The notes beneath the pieces are model-generated. The model was not told the origin of the DNA. It ran no database searches and saw only the letters and a list, made by a program, of their open reading frames with translations. Positions 1 to 8,147 of a stretch of DNA of 40,279 nucleotides are shown piece by piece. Position 1 is the stretch's first letter. Every line of letters starts with the position of its first letter. Origin of the DNA: Deltaproteobacteria bacterium. GTDB taxonomy: Bacteria; Desulfobacterota; Desulfarculia; Adiutricales; Adiutricaceae. The DNA lies in the NCBI GenBank assembly GCA_031264185.1, contig JAISEL010000075.1:1-40279 (forward strand), read 5' to 3'. Made by a program: the position numbers and the translations under genes.

Positions 1-172
1 GCGCCTCAAAAGTACTTAAAAGGAGAGATTTGCCGAACCTTCTGGGGCGGGATAAAAAATAGGCCTTGCCCTTTCTGGCCATTTCATAGACATACTGAGT
101 TTTGTCGGCGTAAACATAGCTGCCCAGGATGAGTTCTTTAAATGTTTGAATGCCGATTGGTATTTCTTTCAT
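1..172 (-). CDS. AAA-ATPase-like / PD-(D/E)XK nuclease family protein, 5' part only
   Basis: The first 57 codons read leftward from an ATG at 172 and run off the window edge. The N-terminus begins MKEIPIGIQTFKELI, continues with a YADKT motif and then SRPRRFGKSLLLST. This is the signature start of the AAA-ATPase-like family (PF09820 type), which usually carries a PD-(D/E)XK nuclease-like domain at its C-terminus. RPRRFGKS is its Walker A-like segment at about residues 44-51. A GGGGACAGGA ribosome-binding site precedes the ATG. These proteins are common, often multicopy, in anaerobes and Bacteroidetes, and have no proven function. The C-terminal domain lies outside the window, so intactness cannot be judged. 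Confidence 0.88.
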   Translation of the reverse strand, partial: MKEIPIGIQTFKELILGSYVYADKTQYVYEMARKGKAYFLSRPRRFGKSLLLSTFEA

Positions 173-953
173 TCCTGTCCCCATAGCTGGATTTTAGTCG
201 GATGATTAAAAAAGCCTCAATTCTTCGATTAATACTCGCTTATTGATCCTGTATTGTCAATGACTGCCTGTTGGAAAAAAGTTTCTCTAAAACGCCTCGG
301 ACATAACCGGAGCCGGAGGCTTTAAACTTGAGGCCGGAACCGATGACCTGGCCGAAATCCTTGGCTCAGTCTTTTTCTGGTCTGGCCGGAACCCTGTCGG
401 CCATTCTGAACATTGTCCGAACCGGTTGTCCTGACAATGGGACCGCTAAGATTTTGTCCGGAAAATTTGTTACGGCCATCGGCAGTTACGCTGTTCAACG
501 GGAATCCGGACGGATTTTTCTGCCTGCCAGCAAGGCTTTTGAGCCGAATTGCTATTGTCCAAGAGCTTTTGTCCGTACAAAACATGAATATGGACAAACT
601 AAAATCAACCGGCCTAAGAAGCTGTTTGAGTTTCTTGGGCAAACTATGAGCAGCCATTATCAAGGGGTAATGTGAGAGGCGGGACGAACCCAAAACGCTT
701 AGTCAGCGGCACAAGCGGTTATGCCGAGCTGAACATAAGGTCAAGCGCGGAGGCTGGTGCTGGCAGTGTGGCCGTTTCCGGGGCTTTAACAGCCAAATGA
801 ACCCGCTGTAGGAGTTCGCAGGCACAAATTTCCTGCCAACCTCGTAGAAATCGATGCTGGAGTGATTTTGGGTGGTCTGCTGGAACTGTTGCTGGGTCTA
901 AGGCAGGAGAAGAGGTTTGACCCTGGGTTTCCGATTTTGTACGTATGTACGTA
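173..953. other. Gap with no supportable gene
   Basis: Moderately GC-rich DNA with open frames on both strands (for example 328-675 plus and 322-693 minus) that overlap each other antisense and match no protein style I recognise. No good ribosome-binding site leads any of them. It may contain the left boundary of the integrase-bearing element to its right, but I could not find a copy of the tRNA-Leu 3' end here. Confidence 0.5.
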
Positions 954-981
954 TCAACCTCCCCCTTTAGGGGGAGGTTGA
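954..981. terminator. Perfect 12-bp hairpin 3' of the helicase gene
   Basis: TCAACCTCCCCC at 954-965 pairs perfectly with 970-981 around a TTTA loop. It lies 18 bp past the stop of the minus-strand helicase gene (1000). The only T-run (993-1000) is on the plus side and 11 bp from the stem, so it is not a textbook intrinsic terminator for the minus-strand gene. It may stabilise an mRNA 3' end or be a small palindromic repeat. Two copies of GTACGTAT lie just left of it (about 939-954). Confidence 0.5.
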
Positions 982-999
982 ACGGACGGACAATTTTTT

Positions 1000-3267
1000 T
1001 CATTCATCGGTGGTCTTATTTTCAGCAGCGTCATCTCCCGATCCGGGTTCAGCCTCATCCTGGGCCTGAGCTGGAATCTCGCTCAAGGAATTCTGGTCTT
1101 CGTCTTTCAAAGCTCCAGTCCCAGCTTCAAGTTTAGTCTTTGCCTCAGCTTTAAGCTTAACCCTACTTTTTTTTCTGGCTTCTTTTATTTTCGAAATAAG
1201 CTCAGGATTCTCGAAATAATCACGGTACAGTTCCTGCCTGTTTTCTAAGTCAAGCTTAGAGGCAACATCATCAACTTTGAGGCCATCTTCAAAGAGTTTT
1301 AAAGCTTTTTCTCTAATTTCCTCCTTAGTGGCTTGATCAAGATTCTTGGTCTTGGTTTTTTTTCCAGAGCCAGCTTTTTTAACAGATTTAACGGGCTCTT
1401 TCGGGACAGACTCCTCCCAAACTGCCGACGAGCCATCCTCCGAGAAATTCAATCTAAGTTCAAAATGTTGTCTTTGTTCAGCAGCAGCGTATCTGGCTTT
1501 GGTGAATTTTACTACAAAATTAGTACCTTTACTGCCTTTCACGGCTTCTAAGGCAATTACTGCATCAGCATTGTCCTCTTTAGCATTGGATCCACGTTGA
1601 TCGCCTTTTTTCCCAGCATGATGAACAAAAATAATGCTTGTACCAAGTTTTTTTAATTCTTGAAACCAATTATTGATTGGCACCCACGATAAAGGATCGT
1701 TGCCAAGCGAACTACTAGCTAAAGACGCTAAATTATCTATAAAAATAATATCAATACGCTCTTTTAGAATTTTATCATAAATATATTTCTGAAAATTTTT
1801 ATCTAATAAATCAATATTCTTGTTTTGAGCAATATTTAGACAAACAATAAATTTACCATTATTATTGATGTTATTATCTTTTATATTTAATAATCTCATC
1901 CTTTCTTGCATTTTTGAGTTAATAAGCTCCCCCTCAATATAAAGAACATTCTTAGGCGGAGAGACCATCCAGTCTGATTTTTGGAACGGACAGCTGCCTT
2001 CACTGAAGGCTTTGGCCAACTCAAGACAAAACCAGCTCTTTCCGACTCCTCTGTCTGAAAAAACTTCCATTATTCCTGGCTGGGGCAAAATTCCGGGAAT
2101 AATGTCAGGGGTTTCTTGGAACTCTGTTTCTAAAAAAGTCTTTGCTGAGTAACAAATAAGCTCAATTTCCTGTTCTTTAGTGTCTTCCAAGGTAAGATTG
2201 AAATATTTTTTAGCGAAATTAACAAATTGTTTTCTGTCAATTATCGGATACCTATAAAGGATTTCATTACTGGATGTTCTGTCCAATGCTTCATCAAAGA
2301 AGAGCCAAAATTTGAAACTAGAGGGGCGATAAGCATTAACAGAGCGATAGGTTTCATAGGCCAACCTGCATGATTCAGAAGTATTATAAACCGGAAAAAT
2401 AATATTCCTGTCCCTCAATCCAGACCAATCAACTTTTCCAACAGTATTATATTCTCCGCCAGGCCAGCTAACAGTCAAATACGGGTTTATATTGTTGTTT
2501 TTTAAGAAACAATTATTCAAATCATCACATTTTTCTTCATTATCAACAATTATTACGTTTTTTTCCGGGAAAGAATAAAGTCCTAAAATATTATAAATAG
2601 GATATGGTTCAGTAAAAAAAGATCTTTCAATTTTAATATATTTATTAGGCTGAGAATAATCTATTGGTCTCTGTAAAAGAATCGCCAATTTGCTATTATC
2701 TGCATATTCTACAGTAATTTTTCTAATGTATTGAACAAACACTATATTTAATAAATAATCAGAATTGTCTTTATAAGAGACAACAATTCCTCGTATACTA
2801 CCATCAAGATTCCTATATACAAAATATTTATGAATACTATATTCTATTTTATAACTATTAATACTTAAATGAATATATTCATCCACAATAGTTAATATAT
2901 TTTGTTGGTGGTATTCTGGAATATCATTATAAACCATAATATCACTTTTTTTCATTGAAATTCCAAAAAAATCAGCGAAACTCCTATAACTATATTCTTC
3001 TTTAATCGCTTTTATAGATGTATATAAGTCAATTAAATTCCTACCGGACTCTCGGTTTGAATTTTTCGTCCAACTTAAATCACGAGAGATATTATAATCA
3101 TGCCTCATAAATTCAAGTCTATTCGGTGTTTCATCGTCTAATGGCAACATTTTTCTTATATAAGAGACATAATTAGCTACAGAAATCCGCTCAATATATT
3201 CATATTCTATCATATCAGATAAATATTGTATCTTTTCTTTCGTATTATAATTTTTTATGTCATCCAT
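1000..3267 (-). CDS. RepA/DnaB-like AAA helicase with N-terminal degenerate TOPRIM primase region
   Basis: 755 residues. The C-terminal half is a RecA-fold ATPase of the AAA_25/RepA kind: Walker A SDRGVGKS at 404-411, Walker B IDIIFIDN at 505-512, and HH at 549-550 followed by an RGS motif. Residues about 148-320 align by eye with the TOPRIM region found ahead of such ATPases in phage- and island-type primase-helicases: VYRNLDGSIRGIVV matches their YRDADGxxxGYVxRF block, then comes VIIVDNEEK, SWPGGEYNTVGKVDWSGL, and a strand at 288-296. The usual VVEGEK is VDNEEK and the usual aspartate pair (WPDAD-like) is replaced by FPVYNTSE, so primase catalysis looks lost. The Lys/Glu-rich tail (about 625-755) is predicted disordered. 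The gene is strongly AT-rich and lies 69 bp downstream of the integrase on the same strand. It most likely replicates or maintains the element; the exact role is inferred. Confidence 0.8.
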   Translation of the reverse strand: MDDIKNYNTKEKIQYLSDMIEYEYIERISVANYVSYIRKMLPLDDETPNRLEFMRHDYNISRDLSWTKNSNRESGRNLIDLYTSIKAIKEEYSYRSFADFFGISMKKSDIMVYNDIPEYHQQNILTIVDEYIHLSINSYKIEYSIHKYFVYRNLDGSIRGIVVSYKDNSDYLLNIVFVQYIRKITVEYADNSKLAILLQRPIDYSQPNKYIKIERSFFTEPYPIYNILGLYSFPEKNVIIVDNEEKCDDLNNCFLKNNNINPYLTVSWPGGEYNTVGKVDWSGLRDRNIIFPVYNTSESCRLAYETYRSVNAYRPSSFKFWLFFDEALDRTSSNEILYRYPIIDRKQFVNFAKKYFNLTLEDTKEQEIELICYSAKTFLETEFQETPDIIPGILPQPGIMEVFSDRGVGKSWFCLELAKAFSEGSCPFQKSDWMVSPPKNVLYIEGELINSKMQERMRLLNIKDNNINNNGKFIVCLNIAQNKNIDLLDKNFQKYIYDKILKERIDIIFIDNLASLASSSLGNDPLSWVPINNWFQELKKLGTSIIFVHHAGKKGDQRGSNAKEDNADAVIALEAVKGSKGTNFVVKFTKARYAAAEQRQHFELRLNFSEDGSSAVWEESVPKEPVKSVKKAGSGKKTKTKNLDQATKEEIREKALKLFEDGLKVDDVASKLDLENRQELYRDYFENPELISKIKEARKKSRVKLKAEAKTKLEAGTGALKDEDQNSLSEIPAQAQDEAEPGSGDDAAENKTTDE

Positions 3268-3336
3268 AATTAGCTAACTTACTGATTTAACGGAAAATCT
3301 ATTTCCCATTGTAAATAAAAAATAATATCAACACCA

Positions 3337-5433
3337 TTAAATAATTGGATTAATATATTTAGAATTCTTTAAATGAGATAAATCAATGCCATAGTCAAGC
3401 TTTTCAATAACTGTCTGCAATTTTACTGGAGGAAATGGGCTTCCGTAGCGTTTTTTAGATAATTTAATAAGAGTATGGCCAAATATTTGAGTAAAAACAT
3501 CGTTTTGCAAATCATTTTGCTTATAAAAATCTGCAAATGTATGTCGTAAAGAATGAAAAGACTTCTTTTCAGCTGAAAAACCTGGCTTATTAAGTGTGCC
3601 TTTAATTAAAGCTGCAAATTGTTTGCCTGGTTGTTTCCCAAATTGAACTGTTTTGTCTGTCCGATTTAACTCAGGAAATAAACGAATACTCTTTTTCTCA
3701 GATAAATATTTATGGTATTCAATAAAACCTAAATTTATTAATGTGCTATGTATAGGAATTAAACGTATAGAACTACTAGTTTTTACTGACTTAATATTTT
3801 CTTGAGAATCATTATTCTTTTCATTAATATCAATAATCCAAATATTATCTTCCATATATATATCGCCTATATGTAATTGAGCGATTTCTTCAAGCCTCAT
3901 TCCAGTAAAAAGGCCAATCAAAGGCAACCAAAAATAAGCAGGAAACTTAAAAAGTCCTTCAGTATATTTAGGATGAGAAAAAATTAATTTTAGATCTTCA
4001 TTGCTAAAAGGAAATTTGTCATTAATTTCTTGGCTATTATCTTTAATTTGCAGCCCTTTAGCGGGATTTTCAGAAATTAACTGTTCATTTTTGCACCAAT
4101 CAAGCAAACTAGAGACACATTGAACAAGAAAATTAACTCGCTTCGCGGTCAGCACTCCAGGGTGATTCATTTTCAAAAGTTCTGAAATTGATTTGCCTTC
4201 AAATTTTTTGTTTGCGCGAGAAAAATTAGGCGGCAATTTTGCCAGCGTATCTCTATATCTCCTGACGCAAGCTCTGTCAATTTGATCTAATCGTATATCA
4301 CCTATAACAGATATAAACATTTCAAGATCAGATTTATGGGAAGAAATTTGGTTCTCTTTCCATTTTTTCGCGTCTATTTTGTCCTTGACAAAACGAACAA
4401 CCGCCTCAGAATAAGAGATGGATTGAGGCTTTTTAGCTACACTGTCATTTAAAATATTCGTAAGTTTGCTAATATCTTCAAAATTAACTAGTGCTCCAGA
4501 ATTAATATCCTGATTTTGTCTGTTAGATAAATTATTAATTACAAGATTTTTAATATCTTTAAGGTCAGTTGATATGTTTTTAAGATCAGAATCATAGTCA
4601 AATTCTGGTTTTGTTGTCGATTTGTTTTCCCCGCGACTTAGGCTGTAATCAATATCGGCCAAGGCATCCTGAATAGATTTATTACTTTTAATCATTTCAG
4701 CATATCGGTCCATTACATTTTGATTAGCTGGAGTTAAATATTTTATACACTCATTAACATCTAAAAGCTCAGTAATAAAATTTTTTGGCTTACTGTTATC
4801 TGTTAAGGTAAAATTATCTTCATAAGAAAAGTCGCCTTCAGCCCTTTTCGCTAAAATAGAATGGAATTTTATTTCAGATTCCAAAAAGAATTTAGTTACA
4901 ATTAATTTGTCCTCTTCCGGCGCCAGTTCGTTAAAACGCGAATCAATAATGCCAGCTGTTATAAGAGATGGAATAGCAATATCGGACCAGGAACGCAAGG
5001 ACTTTTCGTCTTTTATATCAGACACTAAATTCTTTACGATATATTGACAAGCTTCAGTATAATTATACTCAGGATGCACTGATTCAACGTCTTCAAAAAG
5101 CGCAGATGACTTACGGGGGGTTAAATCTCTGGAATCTTCTTCCAACTTCATGCTGATATGCTGATTAAGTCTGCGTTTCAGCTCGTTTAAGTCCATGTTA
5201 GGGGCATCCATCATTTCCTGTATAATGGCGAATATCAGTCCCGCAAGTTCCAGAGCTTTCCGGCGGAAGGGAGTTCTGAGGCTCAGCCTAATCTCTTGGC
5301 CCAGCCTGGATTTCAGATCTTCGGGGAAGGCCAGCCGAAAATAATAAAAATCCCCCCGCTTATAGACGTGCGACGGCCCACGGACCGATTTTTTGAATCG
5401 GCAGGAAGGCGGATCTGACGATGACATTTTCAT
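3337..5433 (-). CDS. Tyrosine recombinase / phage-type integrase
   Basis: About 698 residues from the ATG at 5433. An in-frame TTG at 5514 would add 27 residues, but they translate the 12-bp repeats upstream, so I prefer the ATG. The N-terminus (KRGDFYYFRLAFPEDL) is the DUF6538-like start typical of this integrase group. The core-binding domain is at about 340-460. The catalytic domain shows Arg in GMRLEEIAQL (about 513), a Lys-bearing beta-hairpin near 550, HSLRHTF (about 627-633), FGH (about 653) and the nucleophile in KKRYG (about 663). All five catalytic positions appear present, so the enzyme is probably active. It is longer than usual (400-500) because of an AT-rich insert between residues about 90 and 340. 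It stands about 140 bp from the 3' end of tRNA-Leu, the usual site for such elements. Confidence 0.9.
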   Translation of the reverse strand: MKMSSSDPPSCRFKKSVRGPSHVYKRGDFYYFRLAFPEDLKSRLGQEIRLSLRTPFRRKALELAGLIFAIIQEMMDAPNMDLNELKRRLNQHISMKLEEDSRDLTPRKSSALFEDVESVHPEYNYTEACQYIVKNLVSDIKDEKSLRSWSDIAIPSLITAGIIDSRFNELAPEEDKLIVTKFFLESEIKFHSILAKRAEGDFSYEDNFTLTDNSKPKNFITELLDVNECIKYLTPANQNVMDRYAEMIKSNKSIQDALADIDYSLSRGENKSTTKPEFDYDSDLKNISTDLKDIKNLVINNLSNRQNQDINSGALVNFEDISKLTNILNDSVAKKPQSISYSEAVVRFVKDKIDAKKWKENQISSHKSDLEMFISVIGDIRLDQIDRACVRRYRDTLAKLPPNFSRANKKFEGKSISELLKMNHPGVLTAKRVNFLVQCVSSLLDWCKNEQLISENPAKGLQIKDNSQEINDKFPFSNEDLKLIFSHPKYTEGLFKFPAYFWLPLIGLFTGMRLEEIAQLHIGDIYMEDNIWIIDINEKNNDSQENIKSVKTSSSIRLIPIHSTLINLGFIEYHKYLSEKKSIRLFPELNRTDKTVQFGKQPGKQFAALIKGTLNKPGFSAEKKSFHSLRHTFADFYKQNDLQNDVFTQIFGHTLIKLSKKRYGSPFPPVKLQTVIEKLDYGIDLSHLKNSKYINPII

Positions 5434-5459
5434 GGCTGCCACGACCCCCAAAAGGAGTT

Positions 5460-5484
5460 TTTTGGCACACACTTTTGGCACACA
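5460..5484 (-). repeat. Two 12-bp direct repeats upstream of the integrase
   Basis: TTTTGGCACACA occurs at 5460-5471 and again at 5473-5484, a 13-bp period, just upstream of the integrase ATG. Read toward the gene it is TGTGTGCCAAAA. Position and spacing suit recombinase arm sites or an autoregulatory operator. This is inference; no binding site of this sequence is known to me for this family. Confidence 0.5.
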
Positions 5485-5574
5485 GGCCAAAAACGGGCCT
5501 CGCGGTAAGGTCAACTGGTCGTCAAATCCGAAAAGCTAAGTAATTGTAATCACTTAACTTTTATTTTTTACAGG

Positions 5575-5661
5575 TGGTGCCGAAGGTCGGGATCGAACCG
5601 ACACGAGAAGAATCTCGCGGGTTTTTGAGACCCGTGCGTCTACCAGTTCCGCCACTTCGGC
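5575..5661 (-). tRNA. tRNA-Leu (anticodon CAA)
   Basis: An 87-nt minus-strand cloverleaf begins GCCGAAGTGGCGGAA and ends in an encoded CCA. The anticodon stem CGGGT/ACCCG encloses loop CTCAAAA, giving anticodon CAA (codon UUG). A long variable arm (GAGATTCTTCTC) marks it as class II, and GGTTCGATCC forms the T arm. The integrase gene lies on its 3' side, so it is the likely attachment target. Confidence 0.95.
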
Positions 5662-5694
5662 ATTAATCTAAATTATTTCCTGACTGTTGCAAGC

Positions 5695-5773
5695 TGGGGT
5701 GGGTAATGGGACTTGAACCCACGGCCTCCAGGGCCACAACCTGGCGCTCTAACCAAACTGAGCTACACCCACC
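5695..5773 (-). tRNA. tRNA-His (anticodon GTG)
   Basis: A minus-strand cloverleaf begins GGTGGGTGTAGCTC with the extra G at -1 typical of tRNA-His. The anticodon loop TTGTGGC lies in stem CCAGG/CCTGG, and discriminator C plus CCA are encoded. It lies 33 bp upstream of tRNA-Leu on the same strand, so the two probably share a transcript. Confidence 0.95.
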
Positions 5774-6230
5774 GTCTTTTTTTAAAATAATAGCAGAAAA
5801 AGGATACAAACTCAAACTATAAATAGTTGATTTTGTTATACCATAACCATTAAAAAATATAGTTACATCGATAATAATCTCAATAATAAAAATCTTTTTA
5901 AGGCTGTTAACAGGTATTTAGGCTGACAAAAAGCTTAAATTACCTGTAAACTACTCTCTGGCCGCTTTTTTCTTTCGGCCATTCAAAAAAAGCTTGTTAA
6001 AAATAATGTGAGGTTGCCTAACCCTCCGTTTGCGCCTTCATTTAATACTCCTTAATCTAAAATTAGTCAAGAAAATTTTTAGAGTTTGAAATGGAGAAAT
6101 TTTACCTTCCCTTTTATGTTTGACTTAATCGGGCTGGTTACATTTTTGGTGGTTCTCTTTCTTATCCTCTGACTTTTTTTAGGAGGTGAGGTGGATCTAC
6201 TATGAATGGGATAAAGAGGACCATATAGGA
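5774..6230. other. AT-rich gap with an isolated strong Shine-Dalgarno site
   Basis: No gene is evident. On the plus strand AGGAGGTGAGG at about 6181-6191 leads to an ATG at 6201, but the frame stops after eight codons (MNGIKRTI), before the decayed defence cassette. It may be the severed start of a gene lost when the cassette inserted or decayed, or chance. Confidence 0.4.
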
Positions 6231-6976
6231 TCACAAATCTTTGCGCGTATTAATATTATTATCATACAAAAGTATATCCCTAATTATTTCAAATATAGGT
6301 ACAAATGATTCAAAATCAATGCTATCGAATAGTGCTTGGCGGGAAGCGATTTTTTCAGCGAAATACTTCTTAGATAGAGCGATATTGGTGGTGCTGCCTT
6401 TTTCGGCTTTATAGACATCCTCATCAATTATTTTCATTTTACTATCGCCACATTTATTGCTACTTTTCTTTCCGAAACGAATGCCGTTACCCATTCCTGT
6501 GCAGTCAAGCTTGTCCCCCATATACAGGCACCTATTGTCGCCCTCTGGACACAGGACTTCGCTTTTGATAACTTCATAAGAGTAAAAGTGTTCAATACAT
6601 ATACCAACGGCGTTTGGTCACGAATTATAGGAACAGGCAGGACGAACGAGTATACCTTTGAATAAGGTGCTTCGCCGTGAACCCGGCAACGTTCTGCTGT
6701 GGTATTTCCTTCAGTACCGGACGAAACGGCGGCTAAATCTTTCGTAATAGCTGGCTTATCTGCATCAGCGATAAATATCACAATATTGTCACGCTTTATC
6801 TTTGACGTGTTTTTGCAAAGTGAAACCAATTTTACATCAAAAAAATCAATATCCATTCGTGGTGCTTTTCAACAGAACGCAAATATGAGTATGCCGCTTT
6901 TAAGTGTATCCAGTCAGTTTTTCTTTTCGGTTACAATAAGCGTCTTGCTCTTTGATGCTGTAATCTTTGAAGACAT
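6231..6976 (-). pseudogene. Frameshifted TOPRIM nuclease-like gene paired with an ATPase
   Basis: The start ATG at 6976 overlaps the stop of the upstream ATPase relic (TAATG), so the two were translationally coupled. Frame 1 reads MSSKITASKSKTLIVTE and then stops. Shifting frame restores KTDWIHLKAAYSYLRS, then DIDFFDVKLVSL, then DNIVIFIADADKPAITK, later IEHFYSYEVIKSE, and finally a GDKLDCTGMGNGIRFGKK to FVPIFEIIRDI tail. The order TEG-K-TD followed by IADAD is the TOPRIM Glu-Gly and Asp-x-Asp pattern. At least three frame breaks are needed, one of them inside the catalytic TEGK motif. Intact relatives accompany AAA ATPases in OLD-like or PARIS-like defence pairs. I recognise the arrangement, not a specific named family. 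Confidence 0.75.
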
Positions 6977-7478
6977 TACTGCTTGATATTTCTGAGTTGC
7001 TGCAAAATATTCATACGCCTTTTAAAATTCTGAAAACATTTCTCTCCAATTTTTCCGCCTTCTGGCATTTGAATTAATTCATAGCCATCAGTACCGCACG
7101 CCTCTTCCATTCCAAGTATAAACAGGGGTGAGTGATAAGTAATGATGAACTGAACTTTTGGAAACCGCTTAATGGGTTTTGGTAATATATCCCTTTGTAA
7201 ACTGCTGTATAAATGTAGTCCAACTTCATCTATGACTACAATACCAGAAATGTCGTCTAGTTTAATACTCTTGAGCATATTGTTGTAATCAGCATAGCGA
7301 ATTATTGTGACGAAAATAATAATAATAATGCCATTCGCCCAGTAGAAAGCGAATCAAAAGTCGGAACAACTATATTGCCTGTTTCTTTTTCGATTACCCT
7401 AAAGCGACCTGACGCTTTTACATTGCGCATATTTAATTCAAAGCAGACTGACTTTCCAATTATTATCTGACAAGAACA
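6976..7478 (-). pseudogene. AAA ATPase (OLD/SMC-like) remnant lacking its N-terminus
   Basis: Frame pieces give FELNMRNVKASGRFRVIEK, then PTFDSLSTGRMALLLL, and after a frame break in a run of TTA triplets (about 7309-7325) FVTIIRYAD, ISGIVVIDEVGLHLYSSLQ and KVQFIITYHSPLFILGMEEA. STGRMAL is in the ABC signature position, IVVIDE is Walker B with the catalytic Glu, and TYHSP is the switch His. The Walker A half of the gene is missing; directly upstream lies a methyltransferase stub, so a deletion has fused the two. The downstream TOPRIM gene overlaps it by TAATG. Confidence 0.8.
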
Positions 7479-7480
7479 GC

Positions 7481-7558
7481 TCAGATAATATTAAAATCCG
7501 CAAGGAGAAAGTCAAGATTAAATTCTCCTGCGCCTGCAAACAAGTCCAAAATATTCAT
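7481..7558 (-). pseudogene. Stub of a DNA (cytosine-5) methyltransferase
   Basis: From the ATG at 7558 the frame reads MNILDLFAGAGEFNLD, then a DFNII segment and a TGA stop after 25 codons. This is the invariant start of C5-cytosine DNA methyltransferases: the DLFAGxGG SAM-binding motif I followed by GF-x-V-I. Here the second motif Gly is Glu. The PCQ, ENV and target-recognition parts are absent. It begins 8 bp after the XRE relic stop on the same strand and is cut off at the ATPase relic, so a deletion of roughly the whole methyltransferase plus half the ATPase is the simplest reading. Confidence 0.72.
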
Positions 7559-7566
7559 CACTACCC

Positions 7567-7796
7567 TTACCCCATGATAAAACTATGTTTATCCAGTTCA
7601 GTAATAATTTCTTCAGATAACGCCTTAAAAAAAATAGTCCTTAATTTGGACAGCTGCGAGACGGCCCGGCTTTGAACCCCCGTTTTCCCAACGGTTAACC
7701 GTTGTAAAGCTTACGCTTAGTTCGTTCGTGGGCAAGTGTTTCCTGAGATATATCAAGTTCCTTGCGTATGGCCTTTACTATTTCGGAAATCGTCAT
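7567..7796 (-). pseudogene. XRE-family helix-turn-helix regulator, frameshifted
   Basis: The ATG at 7796 has a strong GGAGGT site 7 bp upstream. The frame reads MTISEIVKAIRKELDISQ, then ETLAHE, and breaks at a tandem GAAC duplication (GTTCGTTC, 7720-7727). Dropping one GAAC restores LSVSFTTVNRWENGGSKPGRLA, a classic Cro/C1-type recognition helix. A second break is a T-run of 8 near 7627-7635, where 7 would continue into KALSEEIITELDKHSFIMG. The reconstructed protein is about 74 residues. It heads the methyltransferase-ATPase-TOPRIM ruin and was presumably its controller, as in many restriction-modification operons. Confidence 0.75.
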
Positions 7797-7982
7797 AAGC
7801 ACCTCCATTAAGTTAATTATAGCAAGCTATCATGAGATGCAGTATAATTTTTTTACTTCACCATTATATGGAAAGCTGGGGCTTTAGAGCGATTCCACCT
7901 TTTCCTCCAGCCATAAAACAAATCCGAATCCCTCGCTCACCGGATAAATCAGCGAACGGTTGGGGTTCGGATTGACGAAGTC

Positions 7983-8075
7983 TGGCGGAGAGAGAGGGAT
8001 TCGAACCCTCGGTGGAGTTATAAGCCCCACACACGATTTCCAATCGTGCTCCTTCAGCCACTCGGACATCTCTCC
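7983..8075 (-). tRNA. tRNA-Ser (anticodon GGA)
   Basis: A 93-nt class II cloverleaf on the minus strand begins GGAGAGATGTCCGAGTGG and ends in encoded CCA. Anticodon stem CACGA/TCGTG encloses TTGGAAA, giving GGA. The long variable arm and the GGTTCGAATCC T arm are clear. It lies about 70 bp downstream of the VCBS gene and forms the right border of the decayed cassette region. Confidence 0.95.
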
Positions 8076-8147
8076 CTGGCAAGGAAGAACTTAATTAACA
8101 TACCAAAACTTAAATGTCAAGAAATTTTTCTTTTTTGGTCAAAATAA

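Noticed and set aside
322-693. Overlapping long open frames on both strands
   Set aside because: They are antisense to each other, have no ribosome-binding site and no recognisable protein pattern.
719-1003. 94-residue minus-strand frame
   Set aside because: Its start lies across the perfect hairpin and the helicase stop; composition is non-coding.
7864-8082. Frames antisense or parallel to tRNA-Ser
   Set aside because: They translate the tRNA itself.
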